DNA of 61,592 nt from CAZEMR01 sp964513465 (GCA_964513465.1 CAZEMR010000011.1:1-61592), one strand, 5' to 3'. Shown: positions 1 through 10,253, counted from the stretch's first letter. Program-made: numbers and translations. Notes: generated by a model from the sequence alone, not told the origin.

Positions 1-20
1 AACCACCGCGCGGATAGAAG

Positions 21-866
21 ATGACTGTACTCGAAGCGATTATTCTGGGGATTATTCAGGGGCTGTCGGAGTTTATTCCGATAAGCAGCACGGCGCATCT
101 GACTATTGCCGGCCAGCTTATGGGGCTGGTGGATATGGAGCATCCCGAGCATTGGACGGCGTTTATAGCGGTGATCCAGCTCGGAACTATGGCCGCAGTG
201 CTGGTTTATTTTGCGCGCGATATTAAAAATATTCCTGCCGCATTCGTCAAAGAGAATCTTGGGCCGGGACGCAAAAAATTCTCCGGCCAGTCGCACGATT
301 CGCGGATGGGCTGGCTGATTATCATCGGCTCGATTCCCATCGTAATTGTCGGCCTCGGATTCAAAGACCTGATCGAGAGCGGCCTGACGAAATCGCCTGC
401 GCTGATTGCCTCGAGCCTGATCGGCCTTGCGATTATTCTGGCAATCGCCGAGAGAATGGCCAATTTCCGAAAGGGGATCAAAGACCTCGGGCTTCGCGAG
501 AGCATTGCTGTCGGATTTGCGCAGTGCCTGGCGCTTATTCCGGGTTCGTCGCGCTCGGGTACTACGATTACCGCGGGGCTGTTTCTGGGGATGAAGCGCG
601 AGACTGCGGCGCGGTTCTCGTTTTTGTTAAGTATTCCGGCTGTGGCCGGCAGTGGACTGCTGGAGTTTTACCAGTCGCTGGAATACCTCGAGGGCAGCGA
701 ATTCGTAACGCTTGCGGTGGCGACTCTGGCGTCGGCGATCAGCGGCTACGCAGCGATTGCGTTTCTCATCCGCTACCTGAAGACCCGCTCGACGATGCTG
801 TTTGTGTGGTATCGGATCGGCCTTGGGCTGGCGCTGTTTTTTATGATTTATCAGGGAATTTTGTGA
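21..866 (+). CDS. uppP: Undecaprenyl-diphosphate phosphatase UppP/BacA
   Basis: This integral membrane enzyme dephosphorylates undecaprenyl pyrophosphate so that the lipid carrier for peptidoglycan and other surface polymers can be reused; family members can also confer bacitracin tolerance. The 281-residue length is typical of the family. The N-terminal segment GLSEFIPISSTAHL carries the conserved Glu-rich/Ser motif, and PGSSRSGTT near residue 173 is the second signature, containing the catalytic Arg/Ser region. Several hydrophobic helices run to the C terminus. The gene begins 20 bases into the window, so its own promoter is not visible. It ends 31 bp before the cyclophilin gene and could be cotranscribed with it. 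Confidence 0.96.
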   Translation: MTVLEAIILGIIQGLSEFIPISSTAHLTIAGQLMGLVDMEHPEHWTAFIAVIQLGTMAAVLVYFARDIKNIPAAFVKENLGPGRKKFSGQSHDSRMGWLIIIGSIPIVIVGLGFKDLIESGLTKSPALIASSLIGLAIILAIAERMANFRKGIKDLGLRESIAVGFAQCLALIPGSSRSGTTITAGLFLGMKRETAARFSFLLSIPAVAGSGLLEFYQSLEYLEGSEFVTLAVATLASAISGYAAIAFLIRYLKTRSTMLFVWYRIGLGLALFFMIYQGIL

Positions 867-897
867 ATTTATATATATAAATAATTTGGAGAGAATT

Positions 898-1497
898 ATG
901 AAAAAATTAACAGGCATTTTGATTGCTGCTTTTTTATTAACTTTTATGAGTGGAATTATGAACGCACAGGACTATACCCCGCCGGTCGAAGGACAGAACG
1001 GCCCGAAATATAAAATGACGGTTACCCAGGGTGACGATACGCTCGGCGAAATTATTCTTATGACCTTTCCGGATGTTTCTCCGAAACATGCGAAGAATTT
1101 CGACAGCCTTGTTGCCGCCGGCGCATACGACGGCACGGCATTCCATCGCGTAATCCCCGGATTTATGATCCAGGGCGGCGACCCGAATTCGAAAAATAAG
1201 CCGCGCGACACCTGGGGCTATGGCGATCCGGGCCAGACCCGCGTGCCCGCCGAATTCAATGATATTCACCACGAGCGCGGAATACTTTCTGCTGCCCGCT
1301 CGGCCGATCCGAACAGCGCGACCTCGCAGTTTTTCCTGATGGTTGCCGATGCTCCGCATCTGGATAATCAATATACTGTCTATGGTCAGGTGCTCGAGGG
1401 CATGGATACAATCGACAAAATCGTCAGCGCGCCGCGCGACGCCCGCGATAACCCCAACGAGAAAATCGAAATGAAAATCGAGAAAATTGAAGAATAA
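898..1497 (+). CDS. Secreted cyclophilin-type peptidyl-prolyl cis-trans isomerase
   Basis: This is a cyclophilin-fold proline isomerase, probably acting on protein folding in the periplasm. The first 24 or so residues form a signal peptide ending near NAQ. The body contains the cyclophilin core FHRVIPGFMIQGGDP, with the Arg, Phe, Met and Gln positions of the active site, and SQFFLMVADAPHLD. The ATG at 898 is preferred over an in-frame TTG at 886 because GGAGAG sits just upstream and the signal peptide then starts with MKKL. Its length, 199 residues, is normal for a single-domain exported cyclophilin. A hairpin with a T tract follows the stop. Confidence 0.93.
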   Translation: MKKLTGILIAAFLLTFMSGIMNAQDYTPPVEGQNGPKYKMTVTQGDDTLGEIILMTFPDVSPKHAKNFDSLVAAGAYDGTAFHRVIPGFMIQGGDPNSKNKPRDTWGYGDPGQTRVPAEFNDIHHERGILSAARSADPNSATSQFFLMVADAPHLDNQYTVYGQVLEGMDTIDKIVSAPRDARDNPNEKIEMKIEKIEE

Positions 1498-1502
1498 ACT
1501 AT

Positions 1503-1536
1503 AAGCCCCTGCCCGATGGCGGCGGGGGCAGTTTTT
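1503..1536 (+). terminator. Intrinsic terminator after the cyclophilin gene
   Basis: A GC-rich stem (GCCCCTGCC pairing with GGCGGGGGC, one G-T wobble) is followed by a run of five T. It lies just after the cyclophilin stop and overlaps an upstream in-frame ATG at 1516 of the next gene, which argues that the next gene starts later, at 1540. Confidence 0.8.
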
Positions 1537-1539
1537 AAT

Positions 1540-3147
1540 ATGCCCGCTAAGTTCAATAAATATATAGTGATATTTGCAATCGCCGCAGCTTTTGTGGCGA
1601 TTTTTGCAGGTATCCGCAATGATATTAATCCATATGACGAGGGCATCCCTCTGGTCGGCGCTGAACGCATTCTTGCCGGAGACACCCCCTACGAGGATTT
1701 CTGGACGGTTTATGCGCCGGGGCAGTTCTATCTGCTTGCGGGCGCGATGGAAATATTCGGCTATCATATCCTGACCGGCCGGGCGCTGACTTCGCTGCTC
1801 TTATTCGCATCGGCGGTGATGGTATTTTTGCTGGCGCGGCGGATGTTCGGGCCGGGGGAATCCGCCGTCCCGATGATGATAGCGGCGGTATGGATAGCCG
1901 GCAATCCGGCGCATTCCGGAGCGCTGGCTTCGGCGATGGCAATAATTCTGGGCGGTGTGTGGCTGCTATTCAGGTATTTCGAGACTTCCGAGCGGAAGTA
2001 TGCGCTGGCGGCCGGGCTTGTGGTCGGGTTGGCGGTGGCATTCCGCCACGATATGGGTATATATATATTCAGTACTGAATTCTGGGCGGTGTTTTTCTTC
2101 GGGCTGCCAAAAAAAGAGGCGAACGGGCTGCCGTTTATGCAGCGGGTATTGCGCGGAATTAAGGGCGCGGCTGTGTTTGTGGCGGGATTTGCCGCAGTGA
2201 TCGCTCCGTTGCTCGTTGCGCTATTGATATATGTGCCATTCGACGCACTGTATAATCAATTTATAGATTTTCCGTTGAATATTTATAGCGAATTCCGCGG
2301 GCTGCCGTTCCCGATGCCGTGGGATGATACATCCGGCGCCGGCGCCTTTGTGAAATCGGCGTATAAGAGCTTCATATTTTTCGCGCCGCTGATTATATAT
2401 ATAATTGAAATAATATATCTCATCTGGCGGGTCAAAAATAAGAAGATCGTGCTCAATGGCCATATTTTCTGGAAGGAAGTGCTGCTGATCAATGTGGGGC
2501 TTAATTTTTATAATCATGCGATGGTGCGCAGCGACCCTGTGCACGTGTTGCCCACAATGATTATTGCCTCGATATTCGTGATTAATATATCAAAAATTTT
2601 TAATCGTAATTCAATTCAAAGACTCATGGTCGCGGGAATTGCGATATTGCTGATTTTCCATCCTCTTTATTCATTCGGCAAAAATTTCTACAAATTTTCC
2701 ATTGGTAATTCGGCGGCGCTTAAGCTCGATCGGGCAAGCGGTATCAGACTCGAGGCCGATTATGCAAGTTCGCTCGAACAGGCTGTCGGATTCGTACGAT
2801 TGGAAACATCGCCGGGTGAGAAAATTTTTGTGCTGCCCGACCGCACCGACCGTGTGTATATTAATGATATAATGCTTTATTTCCTGGCCGACCGGCTGCC
2901 CGCAGTTAAATACCACGAGCTGCATCCCGGAGTGGCCACCCGTGCGGATGTTCAGCGGGAAATCATCGAATCGCTGAAAAATTCAGATACCCGAATAATT
3001 ATATTGCATACCGCTGCGCTGCCTGACGAACCCAACCAAAGCACGAAAATTTCGGGTAGCGATCTGCTTGATAAATATATACGTGAGAATTTCCCAAAAG
3101 CGAGAGATTTCGGTAGTTATCGCATCATGGTCCGCACAATTAATTGA
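1540..3147 (+). CDS. Polytopic membrane protein, PMT/ArnT-like glycosyltransferase family
   Basis: This protein has an N-terminal transmembrane helix followed by an acidic loop (NDINPYDEGIPLVGAERILAGD), then about ten hydrophobic segments and a soluble C-terminal part of roughly 150 residues. That arrangement resembles GT-C fold glycosyltransferases of the PMT/ArnT type, which move sugars from polyprenyl-phosphate donors across the membrane face; the early Asp/Glu residues of the first loop are the usual catalytic acids. The donor and acceptor cannot be read. I start it at 1540 because the earlier ATG (1516) lies inside a terminator stem. Proximity to uppP fits a lipid-carrier function, but that is inference. 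Confidence 0.72.
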   Translation: MPAKFNKYIVIFAIAAAFVAIFAGIRNDINPYDEGIPLVGAERILAGDTPYEDFWTVYAPGQFYLLAGAMEIFGYHILTGRALTSLLLFASAVMVFLLARRMFGPGESAVPMMIAAVWIAGNPAHSGALASAMAIILGGVWLLFRYFETSERKYALAAGLVVGLAVAFRHDMGIYIFSTEFWAVFFFGLPKKEANGLPFMQRVLRGIKGAAVFVAGFAAVIAPLLVALLIYVPFDALYNQFIDFPLNIYSEFRGLPFPMPWDDTSGAGAFVKSAYKSFIFFAPLIIYIIEIIYLIWRVKNKKIVLNGHIFWKEVLLINVGLNFYNHAMVRSDPVHVLPTMIIASIFVINISKIFNRNSIQRLMVAGIAILLIFHPLYSFGKNFYKFSIGNSAALKLDRASGIRLEADYASSLEQAVGFVRLETSPGEKIFVLPDRTDRVYINDIMLYFLADRLPAVKYHELHPGVATRADVQREIIESLKNSDTRIIILHTAALPDEPNQSTKISGSDLLDKYIRENFPKARDFGSYRIMVRTIN

Positions 3148-3496
3148 TGCCGCTTATAAAAGATTTAAGAACTATGTAACAAATCGTAAACGCAATTGTT
3201 TATAATATTTTACGGGAGGGCAGGGCATAATTGAATTTCATGAGTTAGAAACCAGACCGCAACGCAAAACCTGTCAGAAAATTTTAGCTTTCCGGAAAAT
3301 AATTGTTTTTGTTGATTAGTAAAGATTATTTATTTTATGGGTGGCAAAATGCCATTTATTTACACAAGCGGAAACTAAGAGTAACGTTTGAAAATGAGAT
3401 CAAACCCTTTCCATATCGACAACATCCGACCAATCGATACATATCTATTTATATATGAGCAATCCACAAGTTTACACTTCTCATTCAGGAGGTTTC
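3148..3496. other. Intergenic stretch, 349 bp, no gene seen
   Basis: This AT-rich spacer precedes the T9SS adhesin gene. I see no coding frame with a ribosome-binding site and no strong hairpin with a T tract. A near match to the Bacteroidota -7 element (TAACGTTTG, one base too long) lies at 3382-3390, about 105 bp before the adhesin start. It is not a convincing promoter. Confidence 0.5.
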
Positions 3497-6400
3497 ATGA
3501 AACTCTACCACAATCTGATATTGCTGCTCGTAATTGGATTAGCAGCGGTGAATGTATCTCATGCAGACGTTTATAAATACGTCTTCGAAAGCGAATCCGG
3601 CACCTATTCGGAAATATCCGGCGGCACAGTCCACGGCAATACGAATAATGATGATGAAACTTTCGATAATATCAATCTCGGCTTTACATTTACATTTGAC
3701 GGAACCGACTACACCCAGGTCGGCATATCCTGTAATGGATTTTTGAAGTTTGGAACTGGGATCGGCAATGATTATTTCCCGATAAGCAATATCTTGGAAA
3801 ATGATAATTTCAATCTGGTATCCGGCCTTGGGTGGGACCTTCAGGCGCAGACTGACGCAGAACTTCGCACCCAGACTATCGGCTCGGCGCCCGACCGGGT
3901 ATTCGTCTGCCAGTGGAAGAATTACCGTTACTATGGCTCCAGCGGCGAGAGCTATAATTTCCAGATCAGGCTCTACGAAGGTTCGAATCGCATCGAAGTT
4001 AAATATGGCAGCTTTACTGTTAACCAGAATGAGTACTGGGAAGTCGGCATCAAAGGCGCGACCGACGACGACTACGCCAACCGCTCGGTAGTCAGCGGCG
4101 ACAATACCTGGGCGACCTCCGAAGCCGGCGACAGCAAGGAGGATTATTGCGAGATGAGCTCCAGCCTGCAGCCGGACGATACCTATAGCTGCCTGGTTTA
4201 TAGCTGGGAGCTGAAGCCTATGTCCTACGAATCCTCCGAAGTAACCCAGCGCACCGGATTCGCCCGGATTGGCGAAACCGATATGGCGCTGCTCAGAATT
4301 CAGGTGGATATGTTAGGCACCGAATCTCCGCTCAGCATAACAGAGCTGGATTTTGACCTGACCGGAACGACCAGTGTGTCCGACATAGCCAACGCAAAAC
4401 TTTATTTCACCGGAGCCGATACGGAATTTAATACGGATACTCAATACGGCTCTACAGTTGTCGGCCCGGGCGGCTCGTTCAGCGTAAGCGGCAATCAGCA
4501 GCTCGAAATGGGCGAAAATTATTTCTGGCTGGCAATAGATATTTCGAGCAATGCCACCGAGGGCAATTTTATCGATGCGGCATGTACCGCTCTGACCATT
4601 GGCGGCTCTGATTACACTCCGTCAAATTCATCGCCCACCGGCGATATTCAGATATTTAATTCCCTTTCGGGCGATTATGACATCGGCACCGGAGGCAATT
4701 ATGCAACATTCGCCGAAGTTTTCGAAGTCTGCAATGCGGTCGGGCTCAGCGGTAACGTCCGGCTGAACGTGGTCAGCAATATTACCGAAACCGAGCAGGC
4801 ATATCTCGAGAGCTGGGACGAATACGGCGGCACCGGTTATAGTATGACTATCCGGCCCGACGGCGGCTCGCGCGTAATCAGCTCCAACCTCGATTTTGTT
4901 ACATTCCTGCTCAACGGCGTCAGCAATTTCACGGTTGACGGCTCGCTTACGAGCGGCGGCACCAGCCGCGACCTCGAATTCGCTCAGAGCGGATCGGCTG
5001 CGGGCGGCACCGGCGCATTCGTATTGATCGGCGGCAGCAATATTGACTTCAAGAATCTGGTTGTCCATAATGGCAGCTCGGATATCGGATTCGGACTGCT
5101 GCTGTCGGGTCCGAGCGATGTTCTGATTGAAAATTGCCAGATATATAAAGGATTCTATGGTATTTATACCCAGCTCGATTGCGAAGATATTAAAATCACC
5201 AAAAATCAGATAGGTTCGACAACATCATCCGATAAGATCGGTTCGCGGGGCATATATATGTCCTTTACCGACGGATTCGAGATTTCTCACAATGAGATAT
5301 TTGGCGTGTATTCTTCGGGAACCGGAAGCATCCAGGGTATAAATATCAACGAAGGATCTTATGACGGCAAAATCAGCTTCAATAAGATCCATTCTATCGA
5401 ATCATCTTCGGGCGGCGCATACGGCCTGTGGATAGGTCTTGCGGATGCCCACCCCGATATCGGATATGACTGCGACATCGAAGTATCGAACAATATGTTC
5501 TGGAATATCAAATCCGGAACTTCATATACGATCGGCATGGTAATCAGCCGCCTATCTAATGTGCATGTGTATCACAACAGTATTCACATGTATGGATCGG
5601 GCACAACCGGGGCAATCAACGCGGGCATATTCTACAATCCCGACGTCAGCGATATGATATTCAAGCATAATATCATCGAAATGAACCTGCCGGCAACAAG
5701 CCCGGTGGCTGTATTTGTCAATCCTTCGACCAACCCCTTCGAGGATATTGACTACAATTGCTATAATGTATCGACCAGTGGTACGAATTATATTGGCTAT
5801 TTCGGCGGATTCCAATCCACGCTTTCCGACTGGAAAAATGCACTCAGCGACGATCCCAACTCGTTTGTCAGCGATCCGGTCTGGATGTCCGATACGGATC
5901 TCCACCTTAATGGAACCAGCGTTAGCAATTCCGATTTCATGGTCGACCGGATTACCAGCGTGGGTACCGATTTCGACGGCGAAATACGCCGATCTGTGAC
6001 TTATGTCGGCGCTGACGAAGTAATCCCGACAATCGGATTCTCGCAGGGAATCGACATTTTCGAGACTCCTTTCTGCAATGACGAGATGATTGAATTGTCA
6101 GTAGCTGCGGAGATTAGCGAATACGGCGATGGAGTCGAGCGCAGCGTGACTCCTTCGTTCGATTATACATGGTATCTCAATGGCGAGGAGATCCCTGACT
6201 TCAGCGAGAGCACCTATGTTGTTGACGAAGCCACCGAAGACAACGAAGGCTGGTATCAGGTCGAGGTGGAATTCAATAATGCAACCGCCTGGTCGGACGA
6301 ATCGTTCGTCGAAGTGCAGCAGCCCATCGTTATCACCCAGCAGCCGCCGCCGAATGCCGACCTTTGCGAAGGTAATTCGGTACTTAATATTGCCGTCGAA

Positions 6401-8332
6401 GCCGAAGGCACGATATTAAATTATCAATGGCAGCAGGAAGATAAGAATACTCCCGGCACATGGAACAACATCGAAGGCCAGAACGAACCCCGCCTGCAAA
6501 TGCCGATCGGCAGCGCCGAAGAGGGCATGGGCAATTATCGCGTTGTAGTGACCGGCCCCGGCTATTGCGGTCCGGCCATAGTTGCATCAAACGCCACATC
6601 GGTATTTGTGGCCAAACCTCTCAAAAATGTCCACCTTTCTTATGAAATAGCTCCCGGCAATGTCTGCCTTGGCGACGACATCCGGCTTACGGCAGAGGCC
6701 GAAGGCACAATCCTCGGCTATCAGTGGCAGATCGAACAGGGCGGAAGCTATCGCGATATGGACGCTTCGCTCAATCCCACGGTCTGGGATCAGACACTTG
6801 TTATCGAAAATGCTCAGATTTATCAGTCGGGCAAATATCGCTGTCTGGTATTCGGTAGCGCCGACTGCAATACCGCCGAGGTGGCAACAGATCCATTAGA
6901 CATACGCGTATGGCCGCTTGCTGCAATCGACGAGCAGCCCGAATCCGCGTTGCTCTGCCTTGGCGACGACATCCTCTTAAGCGTCATAGCCGACGGCCTT
7001 GTGCATAAATATCAATGGCAGAAAGACGGCAAAGACCTGCCTTTGGAAGAATACCCCGACGCGAATGATCCCATTATCGAAATCAGCGATGCGTCTTACG
7101 AAAATTCCGGAGCATATACCTGTATGCTCACAGTCGAAGACTGCCGTGGCATATACGACCTTGTCTCCGACATGGCGGTGGTATATGTGCTCCGCGAAAC
7201 CGAGATTACCAAAGCCCCCGAAACAGTCTATTCGGCTATTGGTGGCTCGGTCGTATTCGAAGTGCAGGCACACACCGAAGGCGCTCCGGAGGCATATAAA
7301 GTGGATGTGCAATGGTATAGAGGCAATTTCGAGCTACAGGACGACGAAAGAATCGAAGGCACTAAATCTTCGATCCTGACAATCAAAAATGTCAAGGACA
7401 GCGACGTAGGGCTTGACTATCGCGTCGTGGTTACCGGCAAATGCGGCGAAGCCGAGGCCGGCGGATTTGGCATTCTGAATCCGGGTGTCGAAATTACTCA
7501 GCAGCCTCAGGATGCCGAAGTATGCGAAGGCGACAATGTTTCCTTCGGCGTATCTGCCAATCCCACAGGCGGAACCACAGATATACTGTATCAATGGTAT
7601 ATGGGCACAACTGAATTAACGGACGACACCCACTTCTCGGGAGTCAACACACCGACTCTGTCGATCAGCGATGTGAGTATATTCGATGAGTCCGATGAAT
7701 TCTATTGCGAATTTACAATTATCCCCGGCTATGTGGCTGTTGAGTCCGACCGCGCAAGTCTCGACGTAAAAGAATTCCCGCGCATCGTAGACCAGTCAAT
7801 GGATATGTCTGTCGAAACCGGCAAAACGCTCGACCTATTCGTAGTCGCCGAAGGCGATGCACCCCTTGAATATCAGTGGTATAAAGACGGCGCAGAACTG
7901 ACCGGCGAGACCAGCTCGACCATGAGCCGCGCAAACATCGACGCTGCCGACGCAGGCGAATATGTATGCCGCATTAGCAATGACTGCGGATACGCCGATA
8001 CACAGCCAGTCGTGGTAACCGTTACCAAACAGAACATAAGCGGAGTGGCCGACGAGATTCCCGAAATTCTCTCGCTCGGAGTCAACGAGCCCAACCCGTT
8101 TGCTCAGGAGACCAGTATTAGGTTCAGCCTGATGGAAACCGCAAAAGCAGAGCTGACAGTCAGCGATATGAGCGGCCGCAAAATTGCGACTCTTGTTTCG
8201 GGCACACTCCCGGCAGGCGAATACAATGCAAAATTCAATGCTTCGGAATACGATCTGCCAGCCGGAGTATACTACTATACTCTGAAATCGGCCAACGGAT
8301 CGATCACCCGCTCGATGGTGGTGGTCCGCTGA
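3497..8332 (+). CDS. Giant secreted T9SS adhesin-like protein with beta-helix and Ig-like domains
   Basis: This is a 1611-residue exported protein of probable surface or adhesive function. In order I see a signal peptide (about 1-24, ending SHA); a beta-rich domain; a segment near 240-380 resembling BNR-repeat neuraminidase N-terminal domains (AKLYFTGADTEF, ENYFWLAIDIS); a right-handed beta-helix region around 420-760 rich in short Asn/Ile/Gly turns; about five to seven Ig-like modules with recurring YQWYKDG/YQWQ and CEGDN/CLGDD motifs; and a C-terminal sorting domain of about 80 residues (NEPNPFAQET..., LPAGVYYYTL..., ending VVVR) for type IX secretion. The ATG at 3497 is chosen because AGGAGG lies 6 bases upstream and the signal peptide starts there. 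Ligand unknown. Confidence 0.88.
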   Translation: MKLYHNLILLLVIGLAAVNVSHADVYKYVFESESGTYSEISGGTVHGNTNNDDETFDNINLGFTFTFDGTDYTQVGISCNGFLKFGTGIGNDYFPISNILENDNFNLVSGLGWDLQAQTDAELRTQTIGSAPDRVFVCQWKNYRYYGSSGESYNFQIRLYEGSNRIEVKYGSFTVNQNEYWEVGIKGATDDDYANRSVVSGDNTWATSEAGDSKEDYCEMSSSLQPDDTYSCLVYSWELKPMSYESSEVTQRTGFARIGETDMALLRIQVDMLGTESPLSITELDFDLTGTTSVSDIANAKLYFTGADTEFNTDTQYGSTVVGPGGSFSVSGNQQLEMGENYFWLAIDISSNATEGNFIDAACTALTIGGSDYTPSNSSPTGDIQIFNSLSGDYDIGTGGNYATFAEVFEVCNAVGLSGNVRLNVVSNITETEQAYLESWDEYGGTGYSMTIRPDGGSRVISSNLDFVTFLLNGVSNFTVDGSLTSGGTSRDLEFAQSGSAAGGTGAFVLIGGSNIDFKNLVVHNGSSDIGFGLLLSGPSDVLIENCQIYKGFYGIYTQLDCEDIKITKNQIGSTTSSDKIGSRGIYMSFTDGFEISHNEIFGVYSSGTGSIQGININEGSYDGKISFNKIHSIESSSGGAYGLWIGLADAHPDIGYDCDIEVSNNMFWNIKSGTSYTIGMVISRLSNVHVYHNSIHMYGSGTTGAINAGIFYNPDVSDMIFKHNIIEMNLPATSPVAVFVNPSTNPFEDIDYNCYNVSTSGTNYIGYFGGFQSTLSDWKNALSDDPNSFVSDPVWMSDTDLHLNGTSVSNSDFMVDRITSVGTDFDGEIRRSVTYVGADEVIPTIGFSQGIDIFETPFCNDEMIELSVAAEISEYGDGVERSVTPSFDYTWYLNGEEIPDFSESTYVVDEATEDNEGWYQVEVEFNNATAWSDESFVEVQQPIVITQQPPPNADLCEGNSVLNIAVEAEGTILNYQWQQEDKNTPGTWNNIEGQNEPRLQMPIGSAEEGMGNYRVVVTGPGYCGPAIVASNATSVFVAKPLKNVHLSYEIAPGNVCLGDDIRLTAEAEGTILGYQWQIEQGGSYRDMDASLNPTVWDQTLVIENAQIYQSGKYRCLVFGSADCNTAEVATDPLDIRVWPLAAIDEQPESALLCLGDDILLSVIADGLVHKYQWQKDGKDLPLEEYPDANDPIIEISDASYENSGAYTCMLTVEDCRGIYDLVSDMAVVYVLRETEITKAPETVYSAIGGSVVFEVQAHTEGAPEAYKVDVQWYRGNFELQDDERIEGTKSSILTIKNVKDSDVGLDYRVVVTGKCGEAEAGGFGILNPGVEITQQPQDAEVCEGDNVSFGVSANPTGGTTDILYQWYMGTTELTDDTHFSGVNTPTLSISDVSIFDESDEFYCEFTIIPGYVAVESDRASLDVKEFPRIVDQSMDMSVETGKTLDLFVVAEGDAPLEYQWYKDGAELTGETSSTMSRANIDAADAGEYVCRISNDCGYADTQPVVVTVTKQNISGVADEIPEILSLGVNEPNPFAQETSIRFSLMETAKAELTVSDMSGRKIATLVSGTLPAGEYNAKFNASEYDLPAGVYYYTLKSANGSITRSMVVVR

Positions 8333-8355
8333 TTTGCCTGAAATTCCTTAAATTG

Positions 8356-8390
8356 CCGGAGCTCCCTTATTACAAGGGGCTCCGGTTTTT
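8356..8390 (+). terminator. Intrinsic terminator after the T9SS adhesin gene
   Basis: Arms CCGGAGC(T)CCCTT and AAGGGGCTCCGG form a strong stem with a single bulge and a short loop, directly followed by TTTTT. Confidence 0.85.
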
Positions 8391-8471
8391 AATTTTCGAA
8401 TAAAATTCTTTGCAGGATAATACTTCTATATAATTTGAAAAATGTGCAATCAAATCCCCGGAGATTCATCA

Positions 8472-9119
8472 ATGCTGAAAAAAATACTTATTGCCTCGTT
8501 TATTATGCTGGTGTCATTCGCCGCAGCCAATGCCCAGTTTATTACCAACCAAAAAGGTAAAGTGATGCTTAAAGGCAAGGTGGTCAATATGCAAACCGGC
8601 GAGCCGCTTCAGGTCTCCATCGAGCTGCGCAACAGCGAAGGCAAAAGAATTATGAAATTCGAAAACAATTCCAATACCGGTGAGTTCCAGCAATTGCTCG
8701 ATGCCGGCAAAACATTTACTCTGGTATTCACAAATTATAATATTCTACGCGAGGAGCGCGAGGTGAAAATCAAACAGGGCGAGGGATATACCGAACAGGA
8801 AGAGGTTTTCGAGCTGCCCGTGCTCAAAATAGGAACGGACGTATGCAAGCTTGATGCATTCGACAAATCCGAGGCCACGCTCAATCCGCAGGCAAAAAAG
8901 AGGCTGGACCACCTGAAAATACAGATGAGATTCAACCGCTCCGTTAAATTCGACTTCCTGATATCCGGCAGCGGCGCGCTGCAACAGAAAAGAGTCCAGG
9001 CCGTCAGCGATTATATCTCCGATTGGGGCTATTTCACGAGGAGAATCGAGGTCAAAGCCAGCGACGTCAAGTCCGACCTTGTAATCAGGGTCAGCGAATT
9101 AGAGGATGTATTCGATTAA
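8472..9119 (+). CDS. Secreted protein with CarboxypepD-regulatory-like beta domain and degenerate OmpA-like tail
   Basis: The product has a signal peptide (about residues 1-21, ending ANA) followed by a beta-sandwich motif (VMLKGKVVNMQTGEPLQVSI) typical of carboxypeptidase-regulatory-like domains. Its C-terminal 90 residues resemble an OmpA-type domain in outline: a strand, NPQAKKRLDHLKIQM, an SGSG turn and KRVQAVSDYI. The usual peptidoglycan-binding Asp and Arg residues are not clear, so binding is uncertain. The start at 8472 has GGAG 9 bases upstream; an upstream in-frame ATG at 8442 lacks a site. A TATAAT-like sequence at 8429-8434 may be its promoter. It converges on the REC-kinase gene with a shared terminator between. 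Confidence 0.7.
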   Translation: MLKKILIASFIMLVSFAAANAQFITNQKGKVMLKGKVVNMQTGEPLQVSIELRNSEGKRIMKFENNSNTGEFQQLLDAGKTFTLVFTNYNILREEREVKIKQGEGYTEQEEVFELPVLKIGTDVCKLDAFDKSEATLNPQAKKRLDHLKIQMRFNRSVKFDFLISGSGALQQKRVQAVSDYISDWGYFTRRIEVKASDVKSDLVIRVSELEDVFD

Positions 9120-9141
9120 ATATATATATAAAAACCATTAC

Positions 9142-9172
9142 AAAAGGCGGGATAATTCCTGCCTTTTTTTTT
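9142..9172. terminator. Bidirectional terminator between convergent genes
   Basis: AAAAGGCGGG and CCTGCCTTTT form a stem with one wobble pair and a six-base loop. It has a T run on the plus side and an A run on the left, so it can terminate both the plus-strand secreted-protein gene and the minus-strand kinase gene. Confidence 0.8.
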
Positions 9173-10253
9173 ACTCGGCAATCGGCAGTTCTATGCTAAT
9201 AGAAGTTCCTTTGCCCGGAGTCGAGTCGATATCAAAATCTCCTCCGCTGATCTCGGCTATTTTTTTAACAATGGCAAGGCCCAGGCCCGATCCCTGCTGC
9301 TCGAATTTGCGGCGGTCGAACTGCATAAACGCGCCGATATTATCTACCTGGTCGGGCTTCATGCCGCGCCCAAGATTGCTGAAACTCAGGCGGTAAGAGT
9401 TATCCGTCCGATGTCCGTTTATGCGGATTGGAGTATCCGAATATGAGAATTTGCAGGCGTTGTCGGTCAGCTCCTCGGCGGTTTTCAACAGCATATTTTC
9501 GGAAATCCGCACCGGAATATCGTCCAGATAGAATTCCAGATCGTTAATACGCGAATATTTATCGGCAATCTGCATCGCCTGATCGCGAATCATACCGGCA
9601 GGATGCTCGACCGATTCCTCCTTGTTGCTGTTGGCCGCATTTATATTTAAAAGATTCGTATAATACGAATAATTGACGATCAGCCGGAGCAGCCGCTTGC
9701 CCGCGTCCATGATGTTATCATACATCATCTCGATATCCGAGCTGGAAAGGTCTTTATGGCTGCTGCGCAATATCTGGGTGAATCCGAGGATCGAATTCAG
9801 CGGGGTGCGCAGCTCGTGAGGGATAGAGGTGGATACGTTCAGCCGCAGCTCTTCCAGATTTTTTTCATAATGCTTTTTCATTTGCTCATATTTTTCGAAA
9901 CGGGTTCTGATTGCGGACAGAATTTCCTTATTTTCGAACGGCTTTGTGATATAATCGTCCGCACCGAGCTCCATGCCGTGCCGAAGGTCGGACTTATCGG
10001 CCTTTGCCGTCAGAAACAAAAAGGGAGTGCCGAAAGTCTGAGGATTGCTGCGAATATGGCGCAATACCTCGTAGCCGTCCATTTCGGGCATCATAATATC
10101 GCATATAATCAGATCGGGAAATTTTTCGTATGCTTTGGAGACTCCCAGCTTGCCATTGACAGCTGTTAATACCTCATAGTCCTCCATTTCCAGAATATCT
10201 GAAAGCAGCTCAAGTATTTCGCGGTCGTCTTCAATAATCAGAATAGTTTTCAT
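9171..10253 (-). CDS. REC-HisKA-HATPase hybrid: response-regulator-first histidine kinase
   Basis: This 360-residue cytoplasmic protein joins a receiver domain (1-120; acidic pocket E8/D9/D10, phospho-acceptor D52, T82, K104) to a short coiled linker, a dimerisation domain with IPHELRTP (H146) and an ATPase domain (N box TDNACKF, GSGLGLAIVKKIAE). In this layout the receiver is the input to the kinase, so it probably relays a signal from another kinase. The nearest candidate is the multi-PAS kinase immediately upstream on the same strand. There is no transmembrane segment and no DNA-binding domain. It ends in the bidirectional terminator. Confidence 0.93.
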   Translation of the reverse strand: MKTILIIEDDREILELLSDILEMEDYEVLTAVNGKLGVSKAYEKFPDLIICDIMMPEMDGYEVLRHIRSNPQTFGTPFLFLTAKADKSDLRHGMELGADDYITKPFENKEILSAIRTRFEKYEQMKKHYEKNLEELRLNVSTSIPHELRTPLNSILGFTQILRSSHKDLSSSDIEMMYDNIMDAGKRLLRLIVNYSYYTNLLNINAANSNKEESVEHPAGMIRDQAMQIADKYSRINDLEFYLDDIPVRISENMLLKTAEELTDNACKFSYSDTPIRINGHRTDNSYRLSFSNLGRGMKPDQVDNIGAFMQFDRRKFEQQGSGLGLAIVKKIAEISGGDFDIDSTPGKGTSISIELPIAE